Program-made: the position numbers and the translations under genes | From: Yamadazyma tenuis | Lineage: Eukaryota; Ascomycota; Pichiomycetes; Serinales; Debaryomycetaceae | Length of the DNA: 64,000 nucleotides | Reading direction: 5' to 3' | Assembly (NCBI RefSeq): GCF_029203305.1 | Contig: NC_089462.1 | Location: 1,736,001 to 1,800,000 of the forward strand | Shown here: positions 1 to 9,146 of the stretch, piece after piece | Position numbering within the stretch: the first letter of the stretch is position 1 | Layout of the letters: each line of letters starts with the position of its first letter | Notes under the pieces: generated by a model | Database searches by the model: none | What the model was told of the DNA's origin: nothing | Seen by the model: only the letters and a program-made list of their open reading frames with translations

Positions 1-435
1 CATGAACGGAGACGGATGATACAGATGAAATTCAAGCCTCACATACCATTTCTGATAGACCATTCTTAAAATAGCCCCCTTCAAACATTTGTTGGCGGAG
101 GGCGGTCTTCGGTGGTAACCCCAATGCGGAAAGTCAGACTTGTGTTTGTCAGCCTGACTGATGGCCTCTGTGCATGATGTGTGATGCATGCTTTTACGGT
201 TTGCATTTGGTATTCGGTTTTCTTGTTAAATACGGCTTAGGGTTTGATGCCGGATTCCGGTGCATACTGTGGACGGTTTTCTTACTAATATGACAAATTA
301 ACTATAAATACTCTTGACATCCCGATTTTACCAGTGCTTTTGCAACTTGCCAATTGTTTTGTTTACCGTATTAACTCCATGGGTCTTGGTACCTAATCAT
401 CTTTTTGTTAACCCATCGTCCATCCCCCTTCTTAC
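1..435. other. left-edge intergenic / promoter of the RRM gene
   Basis: No complete gene is seen. Frame 1 on the plus strand is open from base 1 to a TAA at 67-69 (22 codons) and could be the tail of a gene lying off the left edge, but this is too short to support. A TATA-like element (ctataaata) lies near 302-310, about 125 bp before the ATG at 436, which is a plausible core promoter for the RRM gene. Confidence 0.4.
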
Positions 436-2148
436 ATGAAAGAATCTCATAAGCCCAAACACAAACGGATGTCGTCGCCAAAGACCGCTGCCAACCCGTC
501 CTCCGTCTCCGCGTCAACCAAAGTTTCCCCGGAACACCCCCCACCTTCCACTTCCGGTTCCGGTACCTTGGACTCTCAGTTCATCGACAACATCACCAAT
601 ATCATCTTCACCCAAACCTCCAATTCCTACTTCCCGCTCGATATCTCGCTATCGTCGGTGTCGGATGAGGTGGCTCAGGTGTTGAAGAAATTTAATTTAC
701 CCTGTCAAAAACAATTGAGTATCACCAACAAGTCCTTGAGCGATAAACTTGTGCCCCGGTTGGTCAAACTCGACCCGTCCCTCAAGTTGGACTACTCCAA
801 GTTCATCTCCCACCCGGGCAACTTGTTTGTCAAAAACCTCTCTAAAACCAAGTTGAATCACAGTAAAATGTTCAAGTTCTTTAATTCCCACAGCCTGTAC
901 CGGTCACTTGGTGAACTCAATATTTTCAACCAGACGTCCACCAACGACGACGACGTGTTTGCCATCTTGCGGTTCGACAACTACCTCGACGTCGAGTTTT
1001 TGTTGACCAAGAAGTTTACTTCTAACCCGTTCCACGTTAACCCGAACTTCCAATTGTACCTCAACAAGTACATTTCGAAGAAACAACGTAAGCTCATCCA
1101 CGAAGAGTTTGACGAGTTCAACAACTACAACAGTCTTGTGCTCGAGAACTTGAGTGGGTTTTTTCCCCCAGGGTTTGAATTTTCGCTTGTTAATTTGCAG
1201 CTGTTTTTCGATAAGTTCCGAATTTTTGGCAACATCCAGATGATCTACTTCCCCGTCAACTTGATCAACGCCAACAGCGACTTTGTGCCGGCAGACTTTG
1301 GTTTCATCAATTTTGAGGTGTCAGAGAACTCCAACCTCAATATCCTTAAATGTGTGTACTATTTGAACCACCTCACGTACGAGGAGTTCAACGACTTTTC
1401 CGAGTCTACCATCGCCCAACACGACTTGACGTCGGACTTTGATGCCAACGGGGCTGGCACCACCAATGGCATCCATATCTCCATTTCCCAGCACAAACAC
1501 AACCATTATTTATACCAATTCTGCCCTACGCTTTTGAGCTTGGCTAACGGGGTTTTGTCTGTCAGCTACATCGACATGGCGTTCCACTCGGCCTTTCTCA
1601 ACAACTTTGCTCGGTACTCCAACTACCAGGAAACCAATATCTACGTCAACAACTTTCCCACGTTATTTGCAAATAATGATGCTCAGTGGGAGCGGTTTTG
1701 GCAGCGGTTTGGGGCCATTAAGCTGGCGAAAATCATCAAGCCCCAGTTCTATGCCAAAGAAGACCAGAGCGTGGGGAAAATTGGGTTTGTGTTTTTTGAG
1801 GACTTTAAGATGGCTTTGAAAGCCATCATCATCACCAACAACAAGTTGGTTAGTATTGACAATCTGAGTTACTTGATCAAAACCAGTTTCGCGCTCCAGA
1901 AGCTCCACCGAGACCGGCGCAAGAAGTCGGGCGACAGCTTGGACCAGCAGCTAGAGGCCCCGGCCCCGTACTACTACGAGTATCCTGAGCGGGATGAAGA
2001 CGATAGGAGTTATACTTATCTGATGCCGGGGCCCATGGGGCAATTTCACCAGCCGTTTCACCAGCCGTTCTTCTTTCCGGTGGCGCAACTGGTGCCGTTT
2101 TACCCGTACTATAACTATCCCAGCTACCATGTATATAACAGTCAATGA
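436..2148 (+). CDS. RNA-binding protein with several RRM domains (Pes4/Mip6-like)
   Basis: The 570-residue protein has repeated RRM signatures. RNP2-like strands are NLFVKNL (about residue 129), LVLENLS (about 235) and NIYVNNFP (about 401). RNP1-like strands are VFAILRFDN (about 174), FGFINFE (about 289) and IGFVFFED (about 449). A Ser/Thr/Pro-rich N terminus precedes them, and the last 70 residues are rich in Pro, Tyr and Gln. Length and a multi-RRM layout without other domains resemble the S. cerevisiae Pes4/Mip6 pair, which bind mRNA and the poly(A)-binding/export machinery. That match is by architecture only, so no symbol is given. The ATG at 436 is the first in frame and lies about 125 bp after a TATA-like element. 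The neighbour NFU1 is convergent. Confidence 0.75.
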   Translation: MKESHKPKHKRMSSPKTAANPSSVSASTKVSPEHPPPSTSGSGTLDSQFIDNITNIIFTQTSNSYFPLDISLSSVSDEVAQVLKKFNLPCQKQLSITNKSLSDKLVPRLVKLDPSLKLDYSKFISHPGNLFVKNLSKTKLNHSKMFKFFNSHSLYRSLGELNIFNQTSTNDDDVFAILRFDNYLDVEFLLTKKFTSNPFHVNPNFQLYLNKYISKKQRKLIHEEFDEFNNYNSLVLENLSGFFPPGFEFSLVNLQLFFDKFRIFGNIQMIYFPVNLINANSDFVPADFGFINFEVSENSNLNILKCVYYLNHLTYEEFNDFSESTIAQHDLTSDFDANGAGTTNGIHISISQHKHNHYLYQFCPTLLSLANGVLSVSYIDMAFHSAFLNNFARYSNYQETNIYVNNFPTLFANNDAQWERFWQRFGAIKLAKIIKPQFYAKEDQSVGKIGFVFFEDFKMALKAIIITNNKLVSIDNLSYLIKTSFALQKLHRDRRKKSGDSLDQQLEAPAPYYYEYPERDEDDRSYTYLMPGPMGQFHQPFHQPFFFPVAQLVPFYPYYNYPSYHVYNSQ

Positions 2149-2298
2149 TCTTCCAATGTATATAGTCAATGAGCTCCGGAAGTCGTGCTAGTATACAAAA
2201 ATAAACGTCTCGCACCATGGCACCGTCCCATACCCCCATCAATCTACGTCCAGCTCGCGCTGCCCATCCGCCATATTCTCCTATTATCTATATACATC

Positions 2299-3021
2299 CT
2301 ACAACGTAGGTGGCTCGTCCCGGGCCCGTGGCTTTAACGTAAGCGGTGCCTCCACCACCGGCGCCTCCATACTTACATCCACCTCCTCCTCATCAAACTG
2401 CTCCACACTCTGCACCTCCTCAATATAATACTGCAACATACTCTCGATCCCGTTCTTCAACGTCACCGACGACGAGTCACAAGACCGGCACGCTCCCTTT
2501 AGCTTCAACATCACTTTTCCGTCTTCCTCATCGAAGCTGACAAACTCAATATCTCCTCCATCATCCTGGATGGCAGGACGGATCCGCGTGAAAATCAACT
2601 CCTTGATCATCGACACCACCTCATCGTCCTCCTCATTGATTTCCATGTCCGGGCTTAACGTGGTACCTTCATTTAAAATCGGGGTTCCATTGGTCAAGTA
2701 TTCTGTTAATATCGAGAATATCTCAGGCTTTAAAAGCGCCCAGTGCAAATCATTGTTGTGCTTCTCGATGGTAATAAAGTCCGATCCGAACATAATCGAC
2801 TTGACTCCGTCCACGCTAAAGAGCTTCACTGCTAGTGGACTCACGGACGCTTCTCTGCCACTTAAAAACTCTTTGGTTTCGTTCTCGTTCAAGATCTTCA
2901 TTGAAGGAAGAAACTTTAATGCGTGCTCGTTGGGGGTTTCCATTGTCTGGATAAAGAGGTTTCGATATAGCGATGCTATGCCTCTGGGCTTTATGGGTCT
3001 CAAGTGTCTTGCTAAAAACAT
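2299..3021 (-). CDS. NFU1: Nfu1-type mitochondrial iron-sulfur scaffold
   Basis: The 240-residue protein fits the Nfu family. It has an N-terminal Nfu_N domain (from about residue 25, containing FLPSMKIL) and a C-terminal NifU-like domain with the CxxC motif in GACRSCDSS that ligates a bridging [4Fe-4S] cluster. The family delivers clusters to mitochondrial enzymes such as lipoyl synthase and aconitase. The ATG at 3021 is chosen because it gives a typical matrix presequence (MFLARHLRPIKPRG, with Arg and hydrophobic residues and no acids). The frame stays open upstream to a GTG at 3093, but there is no ATG there. It is convergent with the RRM gene and shares an upstream region of about 130 bp with the end of FUN30. 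Confidence 0.92.
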   Translation of the reverse strand: MFLARHLRPIKPRGIASLYRNLFIQTMETPNEHALKFLPSMKILNENETKEFLSGREASVSPLAVKLFSVDGVKSIMFGSDFITIEKHNNDLHWALLKPEIFSILTEYLTNGTPILNEGTTLSPDMEINEEDDEVVSMIKELIFTRIRPAIQDDGGDIEFVSFDEEDGKVMLKLKGACRSCDSSSVTLKNGIESMLQYYIEEVQSVEQFDEEEVDVSMEAPVVEAPLTLKPRARDEPPTL

Positions 3022-3151
3022 GGTGATGGAGCAACAACTATTGGTTGTTTTTCGTTTCGCAATCTGCTGACAAAATATGCCACTGCTGACCACGCACTAC
3101 CTGATGAATCATGTGTGTGTATTCAACTATTTGTCTATAACGTTACTGGGT

Positions 3152-6100
3152 CTACGCCCCGAATAAGAGTTTCTCAAACAAGCTCGCAGCCTTTTCCTCC
3201 ACCACTTTGTCGTTGGTTTCGGTCGAGATCGACTGGTCAAGTTGCAACTTGTTTTGGGCCAACTGCAAAATGTTCTCTTCAATAGTATTAGAAGCAATAA
3301 GCCTCGTCACAACCACCTCCTTGGTCTGTCCGACCCGATGGGCACGGTCTTCGGCCTGCTTGTCATCGTGTGGGTTGTACGACTGGTCAAAGATAAGTAC
3401 ATTATTCGCAGCCACAAGGTTGATCCCAAATCCTCCAGCTCTTGTACTCAACAAGAACACGGGTATCGTCTTATCTTCGTAGAACGTATCAATCAAGTCT
3501 TGTCTGTTCTCAACGTTTGTTTGTCCATCGAGTCGCAAGAACTTGACGTTGATAAACGATAATACTCTTTCCAAGATATCTAAAATTTGGGTGAAGAGTG
3601 AAAACACAAGGATCTTTTCTCCTCTGGCAATGGTGTCTTCAATAGCCTTCTGAAGTATACTTATCTTACCGCTATTCAAATATGCATCCTTGGGCAACGT
3701 GTACTTTCCCAAAGTCTTGGGGAATTTGTGACATAAGTTATCAAGTTCATAGTCCGACATTACCTCCATATCTTCCAAAATGTACGCTCTGTTGGCATCA
3801 GCATATTCAGGCTCGTTGGTGATCAAGGTGGCCATTTTCTTAAGGTCTTCTTGTTTGAAGAGGGTTCTGAATAGAAGAGGATGCAATGCTGCTTTCCTTA
3901 AGGACATCAACACATTGTTAGATGAAGGAATAGGATTCCGTTTGGCTTCTTCTGCTTCTTTACCAGTAAGCAACTTTCTTCTTTCTCTTTCCACTCGGTT
4001 GGCTTTCCCTTTGTTCATGTGGTCATCATAGATCTCCTGTTGCTCCTTGGTCAATTCACAATACTCGACTTTATTGATCTTCTCGGGCAAGTGTTTCAAT
4101 ACCTGAGCCTTTTTACGTCTCAAAACAAACGGGGTCATCATGGTTTTAGCCTTGGAGATAGCTTGAATAGAAAGTAAAGGATTGTAGTTTTCATTAGTAT
4201 CGGTTGTCTTTGCCTTTTGGTTGAAAATAATTTGCAAATCCTCCTTCTTCTCCGAAAACAAATGAGGAAGCATAAATGCCAATAACGACACCAACTCTTT
4301 CAAATTATTCTGCAACGGAGTACCAGTCAATAACAATCTGAACTTGGCAGTCATTCTCATCAACTTGTTGTACCTCTCGGAATTGGAGTTCTTCAACATA
4401 TGTCCTTCATCATACACAACCATATCGAACTCTTGGTTTCTTAAAAATTTGAAGTCAATCGGGGATCCAGACGCCAAATTGTAGGTGGTCACCAACACGT
4501 CGAACTTTGCTTGCCTCAATTCGTATCTCAACTCTTCTCTTTCCGCTTGGCTCCCATAATACGCTTGCACAATTATATCAGGACAGAACTTGTTAAACTC
4601 TCTCAACCAATTCTCCAACGTAGAAGAAGGAACCACCACTAAATGTGGTCCCTTCAGCTGGTTGCTGGACTTCAAATGTGACATGAATGCAATGACCTGG
4701 CACGTTTTGCCTAGACCCATTTCGTCAGCTAAGATACATGACAAGTGGTTGGTGTACAATAAGTTAAGCCAGTTGATACCCACAAGTTGATAGTTTTTCA
4801 ACTCAAACTCGTCATTGAACGTTTCTGGTGCTTGGTGAATATATGCCAAAGATTTCTTGTGATGTTTCACTGTCTGAATGGGCTTTTCATCGTCGTCAGA
4901 GATCTCAATAATTTCATTCGTGGGTTGAATGTCCACGATTTCTAATTCACCATCTTGACCAGTTACAGTTACACCCCAGGCTTCCATCTGCTTGGATATA
5001 AGGTCTCCAAACTCCGAACACTTCTTCACCAAAGAGTCCACAGCCCTATATCCCTTTAAGTTGGCCTCGATGCTTTCGATAAGCTTCTGTCCTACAGGCT
5101 TCTTTTTGGCCCTTTGTTTCTTCTTAGTCTTAGCATCGTCAGCCTCTTCTTGACCATCGGAATCTTTTGGAAGCTCGAACTTCTCTTCCGAAACCGCATA
5201 GATATCGTCATAAGGTCTCATATTAATCACCAACTCACTCACGGTGGGAGGTATATTACCAATCTCGGTGATGTCCTGCTGACTGGCATTGTTCAAGAAC
5301 TCCAACACTCTGGAATCCATAGACGTCAATCCAGAGTCATCTGCATACTCATCTTCTTGAGACATATCATCGCTCAGGTCATCGTCACTCAAAACTTCTT
5401 CAAAAGCCTTTGTTTTCCGGTTCTTTCTATTGTTCTTGATCCTCTCTTCAAGAACATCCAACTCGTCTACCTCGGGCAGCGACACTTTGATCACTTTCCC
5501 GTCCATAGATTTCTTGAACGACGACAATCCCGAATCATTAAAACTAAACGACTTCAAAGAAACCGGTTCTGGTGAGGGAGACGTTGAAGTAGCAGGAGTG
5601 GCTCGATCTTTCAAGCTGGATAACCTGACGAGTTTCTTCTTCTTTTGTGGGTTTTCCTTCTTTTGACTCATCATGTCCAAAATGCTCACTTGCTTTCTAT
5701 TCTTATACTTATCGAGGATGGAGAGTTTAGGCCTCGTGAGTTCTACCTTCGTACTCTGAATTTCTTCCAGTTTCACAGGAGACTCCACCACTTTGGGTCT
5801 GGACTTTCCTCTAAGTTTGATAGGCGACTCCTCTTCGTCATACTCATGTTGTCTCTTATTACTATTCGAATCGTCCACAAGGGGTTCTGTTTGCTGTTTT
5901 TCCTGTTCTAACATTTCCAGACGCTCATATTCTCTCATGAGTTTCTGTGAGTTTTTTTGAATTCTTTCCCACTCTTCTTGCTTTTGTTTGTCAGTGTTCT
6001 CCTTCTCCTGGCGACGAAGAATCTCATCTTTACTGTAATTTTCGGTCAAGAACTTGGTGATTTCTCGCAAGTTACCTCTCCCCTTGACAAATCCTTTGAA

Positions 6101-6373
6101 TATGGCGCTTTCGGGGAGATAGGAGAACCGCTTCCTAACCATGGGGAAATCCTTATGGTTTCTAAGGGCTTGACGACGACTTTCTAAAGATTTTTGAGTG
6201 GCCTCATCAAGAACCTTATGTCCATTGATAGAGGGTAAATCGACGGCTTCTTTCGAAGGCGAGGTGTTGATGGTAACAGGCGATGAACTGGGCACCTGGA
6301 CGTAGGGGACGGTCTTTGGTGGCGTCAGTTCGACCTGGATTTTGGGGTTGGAACCCGATTTGTACCAACTCAT
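3152..6373 (-). CDS. FUN30: Fun30-type SNF2 chromatin remodelling ATPase
   Basis: The 1073-residue protein is close to S. cerevisiae Fun30 (1131). The SNF2 ATPase lobe has DEMGLGKT (Walker A, about residue 550) and DEGH (about 654). The helicase C lobe has RLDGQT, STRAGGFGINL and DRAHRVGQ (about 1005). A CUE-like ubiquitin-binding segment occupies roughly residues 78-120, and the middle is acidic and Lys-rich, as in the Fun30/SMARCAD1 family. Fun30 promotes long-range DNA end resection, silent chromatin and H2A.Z dynamics in the nucleus. The start is the ATG at 6373. The divergent gap to FYV10 contains a perfect ACGCGT (6418-6423), an MCB-type site that suggests G1/S expression. Confidence 0.95.
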   Translation of the reverse strand: MSWYKSGSNPKIQVELTPPKTVPYVQVPSSSPVTINTSPSKEAVDLPSINGHKVLDEATQKSLESRRQALRNHKDFPMVRKRFSYLPESAIFKGFVKGRGNLREITKFLTENYSKDEILRRQEKENTDKQKQEEWERIQKNSQKLMREYERLEMLEQEKQQTEPLVDDSNSNKRQHEYDEEESPIKLRGKSRPKVVESPVKLEEIQSTKVELTRPKLSILDKYKNRKQVSILDMMSQKKENPQKKKKLVRLSSLKDRATPATSTSPSPEPVSLKSFSFNDSGLSSFKKSMDGKVIKVSLPEVDELDVLEERIKNNRKNRKTKAFEEVLSDDDLSDDMSQEDEYADDSGLTSMDSRVLEFLNNASQQDITEIGNIPPTVSELVINMRPYDDIYAVSEEKFELPKDSDGQEEADDAKTKKKQRAKKKPVGQKLIESIEANLKGYRAVDSLVKKCSEFGDLISKQMEAWGVTVTGQDGELEIVDIQPTNEIIEISDDDEKPIQTVKHHKKSLAYIHQAPETFNDEFELKNYQLVGINWLNLLYTNHLSCILADEMGLGKTCQVIAFMSHLKSSNQLKGPHLVVVPSSTLENWLREFNKFCPDIIVQAYYGSQAEREELRYELRQAKFDVLVTTYNLASGSPIDFKFLRNQEFDMVVYDEGHMLKNSNSERYNKLMRMTAKFRLLLTGTPLQNNLKELVSLLAFMLPHLFSEKKEDLQIIFNQKAKTTDTNENYNPLLSIQAISKAKTMMTPFVLRRKKAQVLKHLPEKINKVEYCELTKEQQEIYDDHMNKGKANRVERERRKLLTGKEAEEAKRNPIPSSNNVLMSLRKAALHPLLFRTLFKQEDLKKMATLITNEPEYADANRAYILEDMEVMSDYELDNLCHKFPKTLGKYTLPKDAYLNSGKISILQKAIEDTIARGEKILVFSLFTQILDILERVLSFINVKFLRLDGQTNVENRQDLIDTFYEDKTIPVFLLSTRAGGFGINLVAANNVLIFDQSYNPHDDKQAEDRAHRVGQTKEVVVTRLIASNTIEENILQLAQNKLQLDQSISTETNDKVVEEKAASLFEKLLFGA

Positions 6374-6417
6374 TGAATTGATTGATCTTTTTTATCGCAG
6401 GCGATCGCGAGGAAAAT

Positions 6418-6423
6418 ACGCGT
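6418..6423. promoter_or_regulatory. MCB-type element ACGCGT
   Basis: A palindromic ACGCGT lies 45 bp upstream of the FUN30 ATG and about 100 bp upstream of the preferred FYV10 start. A second palindrome, GCGATCGC, lies at 6401-6408. ACGCGT is the binding core of the MBF-type G1/S regulator in yeasts. Function here is inferred. Confidence 0.45.
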
Positions 6424-6523
6424 AGTCGCGGCCATTGGAGCCATGGTCGTGTTGTGTCGCACCAGCTTCGCACCAAATTATCATTCGCACTTGTTGCAGC
6501 AATGCGAAACCTCCGTCTCCTTC

Positions 6524-8053
6524 ATGAGTGAACCCACATTGAATTTCCACGTTCAGGCTGGCCTGACACAGTTCAAGGTTCCCACGGAGCTTATCAGAAA
6601 GAACTTCAAAACCATCCAGAAACTTATCGAAAAGCAAAAACGTCAAGCTGCCAATGATATCGCCAATATCAAGAAGAACCCCAGTCTCCCTACCGCCATT
6701 AAACTTGAGATGATTCGTAAAATCATCCGTAGTTTTGAAGCGCTCGAGAAGAAACTCAAGGCTTCAATTAATAAAGATCAAGAGTATCGATCCCGGCTTC
6801 TTGCCAGACTTGAAAATCTCCAGGAATTGACCAAATTCACAGTCACCCGAAACCATGACCAAGACATTACAATTGATATGGAAGACAATGAGCACGCCAT
6901 TGCAGACGACCTCGAGGATGAGGACCCTAAGTCTGTCAAGACAAAGGCCCGAAAATCGATGTCAGGTGACGAAGATAAGGCTCTTGACTTGCATAACCCC
7001 ACCTTGATCAACTGGTATCGAGATCAGGCTAATTTACTTATAATTGATTACTTGATAAAGTCCAACGTTTCTTCTGAACAGAGCGTGGGATTGAAGTTGC
7101 TACAATCGCTATCGGTGTCAAACCCCAAGTATATGAAGCTCATTGACTATGACTTATATGAGACGCTCAATAAAGTGTTTTTGTCAATAGTAGAGCACCA
7201 CGATTTGAGCTTGGTGATAGCCTGGTTCGAAGAAAATCGTACCGCTTTGAAGAAGGCCAACTCTAACATCGAGTTTGAAATCAACTACTGTAAGTTCTTA
7301 TCGTTTATTGAGGAAGGCCGAACGGATGAAGCCATTAAGTTCTCCCAGGTGCATTTGTCTCCCAGCGGGAACATCAACAATTATCAAGAAAATGAACACG
7401 ACAGCTACCTCAATAACCTCAAGAAATTGAAGGAAATCGGAGGGCTTTTGGTTTATTTGGCCATCAATGAGCATCTGCTGCCTTCACAGCCGGTAGGCTC
7501 CTTTTCCACTTCCATGGTCAAGCATTCTGCCCGGTTCCACGACTACGAAAAGCTCTTGAGCGACGACCGGTGGATATTTTTGTCAGAATGTTTCATGGAG
7601 AACTTTACAAAGTTGTACGGAATCTCTAGAAACTTCCCATTGTTCATATACTTGAGTGCCGGATTATCAAGCTTGAAAACCAAGTCGTGCTACTGTAATA
7701 ACGACAATACCATTTTTGTGAACCACAAACAACCCCACGAAGAAGTTGGTTCGTTGAAGGACCGCAAGTATAGGGGGCCCAACCACTACTACAAGAGATT
7801 GAACCGAATCAATAATTGTCCGGTGTGCTCTCCCGAGTTATTCAAGTTGAGCAGAAACTTGCCATACGCACAGTTGATAACTAGTATATTCAACAACCCA
7901 TATAAACTACCCAATGGTAATATCTACCCGATAGATAAGCTCACAACTCCAAGCAGCTTGAAGAACTCGGGCTCGGGGTCGTCCATAATCGAGGATCCGT
8001 TGACCAAAGAGGTGTTTGCTCTTTCTGAGTGTGTGCGAGTCTATCCCGCATAA
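6524..8053 (+). CDS. FYV10: GID/CTLH ubiquitin ligase subunit Fyv10 (Gid9)
   Basis: The 509-residue protein (Sc Fyv10 is 516) contains a LisH/CTLH region: a block around residues 170-290 beginning DQANLLIIDYLIKSNV and a CTLH helix pair. It ends in the degenerate RING of this family, with CPVCSPELFKLSRNLPYAQ and the C-terminal LSECVRVYPA. Fyv10 pairs with Rmd5/Gid2 to form the RING heterodimer that ubiquitylates gluconeogenic enzymes during catabolite degradation. The ATG at 6524 (MSEPTLNF) is preferred. An in-frame ATG at 6443 would add 27 residues but lies only 69 bp from the FUN30 start and inside the likely promoter. It is convergent with BMT5, with 59 bp between stops. Confidence 0.92.
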   Translation: MSEPTLNFHVQAGLTQFKVPTELIRKNFKTIQKLIEKQKRQAANDIANIKKNPSLPTAIKLEMIRKIIRSFEALEKKLKASINKDQEYRSRLLARLENLQELTKFTVTRNHDQDITIDMEDNEHAIADDLEDEDPKSVKTKARKSMSGDEDKALDLHNPTLINWYRDQANLLIIDYLIKSNVSSEQSVGLKLLQSLSVSNPKYMKLIDYDLYETLNKVFLSIVEHHDLSLVIAWFEENRTALKKANSNIEFEINYCKFLSFIEEGRTDEAIKFSQVHLSPSGNINNYQENEHDSYLNNLKKLKEIGGLLVYLAINEHLLPSQPVGSFSTSMVKHSARFHDYEKLLSDDRWIFLSECFMENFTKLYGISRNFPLFIYLSAGLSSLKTKSCYCNNDNTIFVNHKQPHEEVGSLKDRKYRGPNHYYKRLNRINNCPVCSPELFKLSRNLPYAQLITSIFNNPYKLPNGNIYPIDKLTTPSSLKNSGSGSSIIEDPLTKEVFALSECVRVYPA

Positions 8054-8112
8054 GAGTATTGATGATAGCTAAATATAATATATGATTAAATATGGATGAA
8101 TTCTGGGTGCTT

Positions 8113-9051
8113 CTAATCACTGTCACTGTCCTCTTTCACGGCTTTTCCTAACTTCACGAAAGGCTCAAACACATAAATCCGGGCATCTCTTTCAGCTGCA
8201 GGCTTAGTTGTGTCTCTTACTCCACTGGAGGTTCTCTTGTGATGGTACTCAGGAAAGCATCCCCAGTCGAATCTCCCTGACTTCTCAACCTTATAGTTTT
8301 CACTTTTGGCAAGAACCTTGACTCCCCACGAATTGTATGGTTCACCTTCAAATAACGTTAGCACTATTCTGCCAGTAACACTGTCAAAATTGTATCCTCC
8401 AAAGCTGCTGTTAGACTCATCATTTATAAATTGAAAAAGCTGTTTACAGCTCTGGAAGTACTTGAGCATCAACTCTTGGTGGTCTTTGATATTTCTGTCA
8501 ACATCTTTCATTCCTCTTCCCGTGTGGGGGAAGTTGAACATGATATGATGAAGCCTTGAATGTTTAAAAATGCTATTTGCTCTGCCTTTTTTCGTATCTA
8601 GCTTGAAACTTGCCATGAGATTAGTACCATCGACTTCATGGACTACTCTGACGCCTTCCAGGCTCAAGAATTCCAAGTTTCCATCTACATCGGAGTATTT
8701 AGCTTTAAGCTGTTCCAAAGAGTCCAAACTGGTGGCTATTAAGTTCTGTGGTTTGATGTGGTTCTGTTTAATGATGGAAACCGCAAATGAGAAGTCACCC
8801 TCTCCAATGAGAAGCACTTTCTCTTCGGGGTTAAATGGTATCAATCCCTTTTGCTTCTGGTGGGCTTGTTGTTTGTGCTTGTTCTTAGATTTGCCCTGCT
8901 TGATGGAATTTTGTTTGAGTTTCTGTTGCTCCGCCGTGCCATTTAACGTTTCCTGACGCTTCTTATTTTCTACTTCCGCCAAGTGGTGGCGGACCAATGC
9001 ACCCTTGAGACCCTTTTTGGCCAATACCTTTCCCTTTAGCTTTCTGACCAT
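8113..9051 (-). CDS. BMT5: 25S rRNA (uridine-N3) methyltransferase Bmt5
   Basis: The 312-residue protein starts MVRKLKGKVLAKKGLKGAL, like S. cerevisiae Bmt5. It has the Rossmann-like methyltransferase core (VLLIGEGDFSFA, SAM site near residue 82) and the family motif NFPHTGRG. Bmt5 methylates a single uridine of 25S rRNA to m3U in the nucleolus. The ATGs at 9051 and 9057 are both possible (two extra residues). The frame is open to a TTG at 9114, but no further ATG is present. The short leader carries four overlapping GCGATG units read on the other strand (9068-9085), a PAC-like ribosome-biogenesis signature. UBP1 lies 95 bp upstream in the same orientation. Confidence 0.93.
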   Translation of the reverse strand: MVRKLKGKVLAKKGLKGALVRHHLAEVENKKRQETLNGTAEQQKLKQNSIKQGKSKNKHKQQAHQKQKGLIPFNPEEKVLLIGEGDFSFAVSIIKQNHIKPQNLIATSLDSLEQLKAKYSDVDGNLEFLSLEGVRVVHEVDGTNLMASFKLDTKKGRANSIFKHSRLHHIMFNFPHTGRGMKDVDRNIKDHQELMLKYFQSCKQLFQFINDESNSSFGGYNFDSVTGRIVLTLFEGEPYNSWGVKVLAKSENYKVEKSGRFDWGCFPEYHHKRTSSGVRDTTKPAAERDARIYVFEPFVKLGKAVKEDSDSD

Positions 9052-9067
9052 TGCCATGAATTTGATA

Positions 9068-9086
9068 ATGCGATGCGATGCGATGC
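9068..9086. repeat. GCGAT pentamer repeat / PAC-like element of BMT5
   Basis: The plus strand reads atgcgatgcgatgcgatgc, about three to four copies of a 5-bp unit, 17-35 bp before the BMT5 ATG. GCGATG is the 5' half of the PAC element (GCGATGAG) found before ribosome-biogenesis genes. A further GAGATGCG lies just upstream on the minus strand (9094-9101). It could be a chance microsatellite. Confidence 0.4.
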
Positions 9087-9146
9087 TCTTCGCGCATCTC
9101 GAATGACTACCCAATAAATATGCCTTATATTTTAGAACCTAGGTAT

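Noticed and set aside
1..69. C-terminal tail of an off-window plus-strand gene in frame 1
   Set aside because: Only 22 open codons before TAA; cannot be told from chance.
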